In this document: positions 1 to 5,515 of the stretch, one piece after another
How positions within the stretch are numbered: position 1 is the first letter of the stretch
Layout of the letters: each line of letters starts with the position of its first letter
Origin: an uncultured Prevotellaceae bacterium
Lineage (GTDB): Bacteria > Bacteroidota > Bacteroidia > Bacteroidales > Bacteroidaceae
DNA: 16,503 bases
NCBI GenBank assembly: GCA_946624335.1
Contig: CAMOSA010000035.1
Span: 1-16,503, forward strand
Reading direction: 5' to 3'
Translations under genes and position numbers: made by a program
Notes under the pieces: model-generated
What the model was told of the DNA's origin: nothing
Database searches by the model: none
What the model saw: only the letters and a program-made list of their open reading frames with translations

Positions 1-23
1 TAACATGAATAGAATGATGGTTC

Positions 24-52
24 TTAAAAACAACGCGCTCGACAGGGTTGTT
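24..52 (-). terminator. Putative terminator of the small lipoprotein gene
   Basis: Read on the minus strand, AACAAC (complement of 47-52) pairs with GTTGTT (complement of 29-34) across a 12-nt loop and is followed by a run of T (complement of the A run at 26-30). It lies just downstream of the minus-strand lipoprotein stop at 67. The stem is only 6 bp and A/T-rich, so it is a modest terminator candidate. Confidence 0.45.
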
Positions 53-66
53 CTAAGGAATAGCTC

Positions 67-606
67 CTACTGCTGCTCAGGGAGGTTGTGCAGGTTGACG
101 TACGTCACATCGATGTCGCTGACCTGAATGTATACGGTGGCGTCTTTCTGCTTGGCGGTGTTGCCGTAGAAGTACAGCGTGCGCTCCCGTGCTTCACCGG
201 TCTCGTCGTCCTGGAAGGCATGGATCTGTGAGCCATAGCTGAAGTACTTGCTGGCGAAGAAATCACAGATGTCCTGCGTGGCAATCGTCCCGGGGAAGCG
301 CTTCTGCACGAGCTGGTAGGCGGTGGCGTTCTGCGGGTTGAACAGCACGAGGAAGGCTTCGAAGCTGCCACTGTCGTAGTAGTAGAGGAGCCCGTTTTCG
401 AGTTCCGTCGTAGCGTCGCCGTACTTCGCGATGACGTCGGTCTGTGATGCTCCTAGCATCGCTGAACAGTCGGGATAGTCGATGACGGGTTGCGGCGTCG
501 CGGGCTGTTCGGGCAAGACGACCTCGACGGGCTCGTCATCGTCGCTGCAGGCTGCGAAGCCCAGAGCGAGGGCTGCTGCGAAGAGCAGGAAGAGATAGTT
601 TTTCAT
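67..606 (-). CDS. Small secreted lipoprotein of unknown function
   Basis: This 179-residue protein begins with a lysine, a hydrophobic stretch and a lipobox ending at Cys20 (LGFAAC), followed by Ser-Asp-Asp-Asp-Glu. That pattern indicates cleavage by signal peptidase II and lipidation at Cys20; acidic residues after the Cys are typical of surface or outer-membrane lipoproteins in Bacteroidetes, so surface exposure is possible. The mature part (about residues 45-175) is soluble, rich in aromatic and acidic residues, has no membrane segment and one further pair of cysteines (in PDCSA and DICDF). I recognise no family. It is transcribed alone, with a TACCTTTG -7 box about 35 nt upstream and a weak hairpin downstream. 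The start is the only ATG preceding the signal sequence. Export is well supported; function is unknown. Confidence 0.8.
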   Translation of the reverse strand: MKNYLFLLFAAALALGFAACSDDDEPVEVVLPEQPATPQPVIDYPDCSAMLGASQTDVIAKYGDATTELENGLLYYYDSGSFEAFLVLFNPQNATAYQLVQKRFPGTIATQDICDFFASKYFSYGSQIHAFQDDETGEARERTLYFYGNTAKQKDATVYIQVSDIDVTYVNLHNLPEQQ

Positions 607-640
607 CGTTTAAGTGAACCTAAATACGTTTATGACGTGA

Positions 641-648
641 CAAAGGTA
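641..648 (-). promoter_or_regulatory. Bacteroidetes -7 promoter box for the lipoprotein gene
   Basis: On the minus strand these bases read TACCTTTG, an exact match to the TAnnTTTG -7 element used by Bacteroidetes primary sigma factors. It lies 35 nt before the lipoprotein ATG. No convincing -33 TTTG is visible at the expected distance. Confidence 0.6.
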
Positions 649-757
649 GGACATTTTGCCGACATAGCCTCACCTTTTAACAGAAAAAAAACAGAATAAA
701 TGAGTCGGCCGGCACGTTAATTTGTGTTTTAAGGCCGTTCGTGTGCAAATAAATGCG

Positions 758-765
758 TAACTTTG
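758..765 (+). promoter_or_regulatory. Bacteroidetes -7 promoter box for queF
   Basis: TAACTTTG matches the TAnnTTTG consensus. It lies about 90 nt upstream of the chosen queF ATG, implying a leader of roughly 80 nt. Because the box overlaps the possible upstream TTG start at 763, that longer reading of queF cannot be translated from this promoter. No clear -33 element is seen. Confidence 0.6.
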
Positions 766-855
766 CCCCATAAAACGTGCTGGCTGACGATGCAGGCTAC
801 CACTTTGTCGTCATCGGAGCCATCATGGTACACCTTATTAATATATATAGAGAAT

Positions 856-1326
856 ATGTCAACAGAAAGAGAAGCGGAGGGCTTGTCGGCCTTAGGCCGC
901 AAGACCACCTACCGCACGGATTACGCCCCTGACGTCCTCGAGACGTTCGCCAACCGTCACCCAGAGAACGACTACTGGGTTCGTTTCAACTGCCCGGAGT
1001 TCACCTCGCTGTGCCCGATCACTGGCCAGCCCGACTTTGCCGAGATCCGCATCAACTACCTTCCCGGCGAGCGGATGGTGGAGTCGAAATCGCTGAAGCT
1101 CTACCTCTTCAGCTTCCGCAACCATGGCGACTTCCACGAGGACTGCGTCAACACGATCATGAAGGACCTGATCCGGCTGATGGACCCTAAATATATCGAG
1201 GTCATCGGACTGTTCACGCCCCGCGGAGGCATCAGCATTTACCCTTATGCCAACTACGGACGTCCCGGCACGAAGTATGAGGAAATGGCCCATTATCGGT
1301 TGCTGCATCACGACTTGAACGATTGA
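856..1326 (+). CDS. queF: NADPH-dependent 7-cyano-7-deazaguanine reductase (preQ0 reductase)
   Basis: QueF reduces the nitrile of preQ0 to the amine preQ1 with two NADPH, a cytoplasmic step in queuosine synthesis for tRNA wobble positions. The 156-residue protein has the size of the single-domain (type I) enzyme. Visible motifs are the catalytic Cys53 in TSLCPITGQPDFA, which forms the thioimide with preQ0, the conserved Asp60, and the QueF signature ESKSLKLY (Glu76 to Tyr83) that binds NADPH. The frame stays open upstream to 763, but that segment overlaps the promoter box and has no QueF similarity; the ATG at 856 gives the usual short N-terminus before LGRKT. An A/T-rich stretch rather than a Shine-Dalgarno site precedes it. 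It probably heads an operon with the peroxidase gene 54 nt downstream. No other que genes are in the window. Confidence 0.96.
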   Translation: MSTEREAEGLSALGRKTTYRTDYAPDVLETFANRHPENDYWVRFNCPEFTSLCPITGQPDFAEIRINYLPGERMVESKSLKLYLFSFRNHGDFHEDCVNTIMKDLIRLMDPKYIEVIGLFTPRGGISIYPYANYGRPGTKYEEMAHYRLLHHDLND

Positions 1327-1380
1327 AGCTTCGGTCTAAGCACAATAATACAATACACTCATCATCAAGCATCAACACGA

Positions 1381-1854
1381 ATGGAATCAATCTATGACTT
1401 CAAAGCCCTCACGAGCAAAGGCAAGGAACTGGACTTCGGACAGTTCCGCGGCAAAGTGTTGCTCATCGTCAACACAGCCAGCAAGTGTGGCTTCACACCT
1501 CAGTTCGCCGGGCTGGAGGAGCTGAACCAGAAATACCGCGAGCAGGGACTGGTCGTCATCGGCTTCCCCTGCAACCAGTTCGCAAGCCAGGATCCGGGCA
1601 GCGACAGCGAGATCGAAGGATTCTGCCAGCTGAACTACGGCGTGAGTTTCCAGATCATGAAGAAGGTGGACGTCAACGGCGACAATGCCGACCCCATCTT
1701 CAAGTACCTGAAGAGCCAGACAAAGGGGCTGCTGGGCTCTGCCATAAAATGGAACTTCACCAAATTCCTCATCTCACGCGATGGGAACACGGTGAAGCGC
1801 TTTGCCCCCATCACCGCTCCTGAGAAGCTGGAGAAAGACATCATCGCAATGTAA
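1381..1854 (+). CDS. Glutathione peroxidase family thiol peroxidase
   Basis: This 157-residue thioredoxin-fold peroxidase reduces hydrogen peroxide or lipid hydroperoxides. It shows the whole active-site set: peroxidatic Cys36 in NTASKCGFT (Cys in place of selenocysteine), Gln70 in the stretch after FPCNQF, and Trp124-Asn125 in WNFTKF. A further Cys82 in GFCQLNYGV sits where the resolving cysteine of thioredoxin-dependent family members lies, so despite the family name it probably takes electrons from thioredoxin rather than glutathione. There is no signal peptide, so it should be cytoplasmic. It follows queF by 54 nt without a visible promoter and precedes the exported nitroreductase by only 3 nt, implying co-transcription and perhaps translational coupling with the latter. 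Length is normal for the family. Confidence 0.94.
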   Translation: MESIYDFKALTSKGKELDFGQFRGKVLLIVNTASKCGFTPQFAGLEELNQKYREQGLVVIGFPCNQFASQDPGSDSEIEGFCQLNYGVSFQIMKKVDVNGDNADPIFKYLKSQTKGLLGSAIKWNFTKFLISRDGNTVKRFAPITAPEKLEKDIIAM

Positions 1855-1857
1855 GCA

Positions 1858-2487
1858 ATGAAAAAGACAATGATACTCTGCATGGCAGCCGTCCTTTCCC
1901 TGAGCCTCCACGCTCAGGATACCATCAAGCTGCCTGCCCCCGACCCCGCCCAGAGCACGATGAGCGTCATGGACGCCCTCGCAAACCGCCATTCTGTCCG
2001 CAGTTTCTCGGACAAAGCACTCAGCACGGACCAACTGTCACTGCTGCTGTGGGCTGCCAACGGCATCAACCGTGAAGACGGCCGTCTGACGGCGCCGACA
2101 GCCATGAACAGACAGGACATCCAACTCTACGTCTGCCGTAAGGACGGCGCCTACAGCTACGACGCCAAGCAGCACTGCCTGAAGCGAGTGAGCACCGAGG
2201 ACCTTCGTCCGGCCGTCGCCGGCGACCGTCAGCCTTTTGCCAAGGAAGCACCCGTCTGCCTCGTCATCGTCAGCGACAGCCGAAAGTTCGGCAATAGTGC
2301 CGCAGCGGCTGACTACGGTCGTATCGATGCCGGCTACGTGTCGCAGAACATCTACCTGGCAGCCACAGCCATGGGCCTCGCCACCGTGGCCCGAGCCATG
2401 ATGGACCGCGAGCGTCTCGCCAAGGGACTCGGACTTGTCGACGAGCAGATGCTCCTGCTGAATCACCCCGTGGGATATGGAAAATGA
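1858..2487 (+). CDS. Exported nitroreductase-fold flavoprotein
   Basis: The first 19 residues form a classical signal peptide (MKKTMILC..., cleavage after LHA before Gln20), so the protein is predicted to be exported. The mature part is a single nitroreductase domain: NRHSVRSF (residues 42-49) matches the N-terminal FMN-phosphate-binding motif of the family, a central helix carries AGYVSQNIYLAATAMGL, and the C-terminus ends in NHPVGYGK, like the usual P-hydrophobic-GYP end. Such proteins use FMN and NAD(P)H to reduce nitro compounds, quinones or enones; the substrate here is unknown. At 209 residues it is full length. It starts 3 nt after the peroxidase stop, so the two are probably made together. 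The TGA stop is supplied by the first unit of a heptamer repeat. There is no twin-arginine motif, which leaves open how FMN would reach it outside the cytoplasm. Confidence 0.88.
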   Translation: MKKTMILCMAAVLSLSLHAQDTIKLPAPDPAQSTMSVMDALANRHSVRSFSDKALSTDQLSLLLWAANGINREDGRLTAPTAMNRQDIQLYVCRKDGAYSYDAKQHCLKRVSTEDLRPAVAGDRQPFAKEAPVCLVIVSDSRKFGNSAAAADYGRIDAGYVSQNIYLAATAMGLATVARAMMDRERLAKGLGLVDEQMLLLNHPVGYGK

Positions 2488-2525
2488 ATAATGAATAATG
2501 AATAATGAATAATGGACAATGGATA
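2484..2525 (+). repeat. Heptamer tandem repeat ATGAATA, six units
   Basis: Four perfect ATGAATA units (2484-2511) are followed by two diverged units, ATGGACA and ATGGATA. The first unit supplies the TGA stop of the nitroreductase gene and the array fills nearly all of the 50-nt space between that stop and the convergent dinB stop at 2538. Confidence 0.9.
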
Positions 2526-2537
2526 AAGAGTGTTCGT

Positions 2538-3650
2538 TCACCAGGGCTTGAAATCGAATTGTAGCTGTATCCATTCTGCCTCCTGCGCCTCTTCGCCATC
2601 GTGCATCGGATTGCTGATGCCGATGCCGATGAGGCGTATCGGTTTTTCATGATAGTCCACCTTCTCCATCAGCTGTGACGCCAACTCCATGATGGTGCCT
2701 GCGTCTACGGGTATCAACTGCTCAGTGCTTGGCGTGATGCTGCGCGTGATTTGCGAGAAATCGTGGAACTTCACCTTCAACGTCAGCGTATGACCCTTGA
2801 AGCCTGCGCGACCGAGACGTCCCGTGAGGTCCTCGGCACACTGGCGAAGCTTCTCTGCCACCTCGTCAGCCGTGCTGATGTCATGCTCGAACGTATGCTC
2901 GCAGCTGACGCTCTTTCGCTCCCATTCTGTCATGACAGGCCTGTCGTCGATGCCACGTGCAAAGCCGTAGAGCACACCGCCCATCTTACCGAACCGCTCG
3001 GTAAGGTAACTCAACGACTTGGCACGCAGGTCGGCGCCGGTGAAGATGCCGATGCGGTGCATCTGCTCCGCAGTCCGAGGACCTACGCCCCAGAACTTCT
3101 CGATCCTGAGGGCATCGATGAACGTCTGAGCGCGACGGGGATGGATCACCGTCAAGCCGTCGGGCTTACGATAGTCCGACGCGATCTTGGCCAGAAACTT
3201 ATTGTAGGACACGCCCGCAGAAGCCGTCAGGCTCAGCCGCTGACGGATCTTTGCCTTGATCTCGCGGGCGATGTCCACGGCAAGCTCTATGCCCGGCTTG
3301 TTCTCGGTAACGTCGAGGAACGCCTCGTCCAGAGAGATGGGCTCGATCTGGTCCGTATACTCATGGAAGATCTCATGCATCTGTGCCGACACCTCTTTAT
3401 ACACCTTATATCGCCCGGGCACGATGACCAGCCGTGGGCACAGCCGCTTAGCCGTCTGCATAGCCTGAGCCGAATGGACACCGAAGCGACGCGCCTCGTA
3501 GCTCGCTGTCGCAACGACACCGCGCGGGCCGTCGTAACCTACTGCCAAAGGCACACCACGCAACTCCGGGAAGTCGCGCTGTTCCACGCTGGCAAAGAAA
3601 GCGTCCATGTCAACGTGGATGATGCGTCGCTGCTGATCGGCTGTCGTCAT
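2538..3650 (-). CDS. dinB: DNA polymerase IV (Y-family translesion polymerase)
   Basis: The 370-residue protein is a complete DinB, an error-prone polymerase that copies past damaged bases. The palm carries the metal-binding motif HVDMDAFFASVE (Asp14, with the Phe18/Phe19 pair at the steric-gate position), the YEARRFGV segment (51-58) and the catalytic SLDEAFLDV motif (Asp108, Glu109). A helix-hairpin-helix segment FWGVGPRTAEQM and the little-finger domain follow. The C-terminus, QLQFDFKPW, resembles the QLxLF-type peptide that docks on the beta sliding clamp. The ATG at 3650 is chosen because the -7 promoter box at 3679-3686 lies inside the longer open frame starting at 3701; only the shorter form can be made from it, and it begins a normal distance before HVDMDAF. 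It converges on the nitroreductase gene and diverges from trpB2. No LexA-like operator was recognised. Confidence 0.96.
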   Translation of the reverse strand: MTTADQQRRIIHVDMDAFFASVEQRDFPELRGVPLAVGYDGPRGVVATASYEARRFGVHSAQAMQTAKRLCPRLVIVPGRYKVYKEVSAQMHEIFHEYTDQIEPISLDEAFLDVTENKPGIELAVDIAREIKAKIRQRLSLTASAGVSYNKFLAKIASDYRKPDGLTVIHPRRAQTFIDALRIEKFWGVGPRTAEQMHRIGIFTGADLRAKSLSYLTERFGKMGGVLYGFARGIDDRPVMTEWERKSVSCEHTFEHDISTADEVAEKLRQCAEDLTGRLGRAGFKGHTLTLKVKFHDFSQITRSITPSTEQLIPVDAGTIMELASQLMEKVDYHEKPIRLIGIGISNPMHDGEEAQEAEWIQLQFDFKPW

Positions 3651-3678
3651 GAAGCCTGTCACTCTTCTGTTTCGGCGA

Positions 3679-3686
3679 CAAAGATA
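3679..3686 (-). promoter_or_regulatory. Bacteroidetes -7 promoter box for dinB
   Basis: The minus strand reads TATCTTTG, an exact TAnnTTTG match, 28 nt before the ATG at 3650. Its position inside the longer reading frame decides the dinB start. Confidence 0.65.
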
Positions 3687-3814
3687 CGACTTATTCTTCA
3701 TTTATTCACCCCGAAGCCTTTCTTTTAGCAAAACACGACGCGAAAAAGTAGATAAAAACCATGTCAGGGACAATAAAAATCGGCCGAAACGATGGTCATT
3801 CAAAAATAATATAT

Positions 3815-3822
3815 TACTTTTG
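3815..3822 (+). promoter_or_regulatory. Bacteroidetes -7 promoter box for trpB2
   Basis: TACTTTTG matches TAnnTTTG and lies about 92 nt before the trpB2 ATG, giving a leader of about 85 nt. The leader is A/C-rich with no obvious leader peptide rich in Trp codons and no clear attenuator. No good -33 TTTG is visible. Confidence 0.6.
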
Positions 3823-3914
3823 TCGCCAAATCAAAATCCCAAAGTCATCATGACCCACAAAATCACCTTTCAAATCACCAACCATTATTCACCATCACAA
3901 ACAACACAAACGTT

Positions 3915-5282
3915 ATGAGTACAAGACAGAAACGTTTCATCTTGCCTGAGAGCGAGATCCCCACACAGTGGTACAACATCCAGGCCGACATGATCAACAA
4001 GCCCATGCCGCCCCTCAACCCCGCCACCAAGGAACCACTTAAGGCCGAGGACCTCTACCCCATCTTCGCCGAGGAGCTCGCACGCCAGGAACTCAACCAG
4101 ACCGACCAGTGGATTGACATCCCCGACCAGGTCCGCGAGATGTACAAGTACTACCGCTCGACACCCCTCGTCCGGGCCTACGGACTCGAGGAAGCTATCG
4201 GGACTCCGGCTCACATCTATTTCAAGAACGAGAGCGTGTCGCCCGTCGGCAGCCACAAGCTCAACTCAGCACTCGCACAGGCCTACTATAACAAGGTACA
4301 GGGGGTCACCAACGTCACCACAGAGACCGGTGCCGGACAGTGGGGAGCTGCACTCTCCTACGCCGCCAAGGTCTTCGGACTCGAGTGCGCCGTCTATCAG
4401 GTCAAGATATCCTATAACCAGAAGCCCTATCGCCGCTCCATCATGCAGACCTTCGGCGCCACCGTCGAGGCTTCACCGTCGATGTCGACACGCGCCGGAA
4501 AAGACATCATCACACGCGACCCGATGAACCAGGGATCCCTCGGCACGGCCATCTCAGAGGCCATCGAGCTCGCCATGTCGACACCCAACTGTAAGTACAC
4601 ACTCGGCTCCGTACTCAATCACGTCGCCCTGCACCAGACCGTCATCGGTCTCGAAGCCGAGAAGCAGATGGCCATGGCCGGCGAATACCCCGACATGGTT
4701 ATCGCCTGCTTCGGCGGCGGCAGCAACTTCGGCGGAATAGCCTTCCCCTTCATGCGCCACAACATCCTTGAGGGCAAGAAGACACGCTTCATCGCCGCCG
4801 AACCCGCATCGTGCCCCAAGCTCACACGCGGCGTCTTCCAATACGACTTCGGCGACGAGGCAGGCTACACGCCACTCCTGCCCATGTTCACCCTCGGACA
4901 CAACTTCATGCCCGCCAACATACACGCCGGCGGACTGCGATACCACGGAGCAGGTGTCATCGTCAGCCAGCTACTCAAGGACCGCCTCATGGAAGCCGTA
5001 GACATCAAACAGCTCGAGTCCTTCCAGGCTGGCGTACTCTTCGCCCGTGCCGAAGGCATCATTCCCGCTCCGGAGAGCTGCCACGCCATAGCCGCTGCCA
5101 TTCGCGAGGCAGATAAGTGCACACAGACCGGCGAGGAGAAGGTCATACTCTTCAACCTCAGCGGACACGGACTCATCGACATGACAGCCTACGACCAGTA
5201 TCTGGCTGGTAACCTCCAAGACTATGAGGTGACCGACGAAGATGTCGCACGCAACCTCGCAAACATCGAGAAAGTCATATAA
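3915..5282 (+). CDS. trpB: Tryptophan synthase beta chain-like PLP enzyme (TrpB2 type)
   Basis: This 455-residue fold-type II PLP enzyme is of the TrpB2 subgroup, longer at the N-terminus than the TrpB of TrpAB complexes. The PLP lysine is Lys115 in GSHKLNSA, with the ETGAGQWG motif shortly after carrying the catalytic-glutamate region. The phosphate-binding glycine loop is FGGGSNFGG (about 266-274), and the late PAPESCHAIAAA and LSGHG motifs fit the family. TrpB2 proteins condense indole with serine, and some prefer phosphoserine; many work without TrpA. No trpA or other trp gene is nearby: the gene has its own -7 box and a hairpin just after the stop, so it is a single-gene unit. A free-indole salvage role is therefore likely, though the native substrate is inferred. 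The ATG at 3915 is preceded by an A/C-rich stretch without a Shine-Dalgarno site. Confidence 0.93.
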   Translation: MSTRQKRFILPESEIPTQWYNIQADMINKPMPPLNPATKEPLKAEDLYPIFAEELARQELNQTDQWIDIPDQVREMYKYYRSTPLVRAYGLEEAIGTPAHIYFKNESVSPVGSHKLNSALAQAYYNKVQGVTNVTTETGAGQWGAALSYAAKVFGLECAVYQVKISYNQKPYRRSIMQTFGATVEASPSMSTRAGKDIITRDPMNQGSLGTAISEAIELAMSTPNCKYTLGSVLNHVALHQTVIGLEAEKQMAMAGEYPDMVIACFGGGSNFGGIAFPFMRHNILEGKKTRFIAAEPASCPKLTRGVFQYDFGDEAGYTPLLPMFTLGHNFMPANIHAGGLRYHGAGVIVSQLLKDRLMEAVDIKQLESFQAGVLFARAEGIIPAPESCHAIAAAIREADKCTQTGEEKVILFNLSGHGLIDMTAYDQYLAGNLQDYEVTDEDVARNLANIEKVI

Positions 5283-5313
5283 GGCTGTACACCCCCACAG
5301 TCACCACACATCC

Positions 5314-5350
5314 AGCCCGCATTGTCCCCCACGACGATGCGGGCTTCGTT
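5314..5350 (+). terminator. Hairpin terminator after trpB2
   Basis: AGCCCGCAT (5314-5322) pairs perfectly with ATGCGGGCT (5337-5345) around a 14-nt loop, 31 nt after the trpB2 stop. The stem is followed by TTCGTTAATTGTT, a weak T-rich tract. Placement and stem strength fit an intrinsic terminator. Confidence 0.75.
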
Positions 5351-5355
5351 AATTG

Positions 5356-5376
5356 TTGAAAGGTTGAACCTTTCAA
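5356..5376. repeat. Perfect 10-bp inverted repeat downstream of trpB2
   Basis: Arms TTGAAAGGTT (5356-5365) and AACCTTTCAA (5367-5376) flank a single G. A one-base loop disfavours a tight RNA hairpin, so this may be a dyad operator-like site or a rearranged edge of the adjoining TCAAC-rich repeat, with which it shares the word TTTCAA. Confidence 0.6.
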
Positions 5377-5385
5377 ATAGACCCT

Positions 5386-5453
5386 TTCCGCTCCAGCTCT
5401 TCTCCCTTCGCCCTGCGAAGAACTTTCAACTTTCAATTTTCAACTTTTCAACG
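5386..5453 (+). repeat. Hairpin-plus-heptamer repeat element, copy 1
   Basis: The perfect hairpin CTTCGC-CCT-GCGAAG (5406-5420) is followed by AAC and a run of TCAACTT-like units with small indels (5425-5452). The segment upstream (CCGCTC...) is a degenerate version of the first hairpin seen in copies 2 and 3. It fills the space between the trpB2 terminator and the dsbD promoter. Confidence 0.8.
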
Positions 5454-5458
5454 TTTAA

Positions 5459-5490
5459 TTTGGCCAGTTGAATATAAATATGTACTTTTA
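5459..5490 (+). promoter_or_regulatory. dsbD: Promoter of dsbD (-33 and -7 elements)
   Basis: TTTG (5459-5462) is followed, 20 nt later, by TACTTTTA (5483-5490), which matches TAnnTTTG except at the last base. Spacing fits the Bacteroidetes -33/-7 arrangement. The transcript would start about 20 nt before the ATG at 5516. It immediately follows the repeat element. As no further -7 box is seen, it may serve both dsbD and the protease gene downstream. Confidence 0.65.
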
Positions 5491-5515
5491 CGCCCGAAAA
5501 AAGCAATTAACCAAA

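Noticed and set aside
763..855. N-terminal extension of QueF
   Set aside because: It would start at a TTG inside the -7 promoter box and adds residues unlike any QueF; the ATG at 856 gives the family N-terminus.
766..855. preQ1 riboswitch in the queF leader
   Set aside because: The leader is long enough, but I could not find the conserved preQ1-I stem and A-rich tail or a convincing pseudoknot.
777..930. Short hydrophobic open frame (GTG start) overlapping the queF start
   Set aside because: About 50 codons, no ATG start before its hydrophobic part, runs into queF in another frame; no way to tell it from chance.
2751..3728. Long plus-strand open frame opposite dinB
   Set aside because: Antisense shadow of a gene with complete polymerase IV motifs; its translation shows no recognisable domain.
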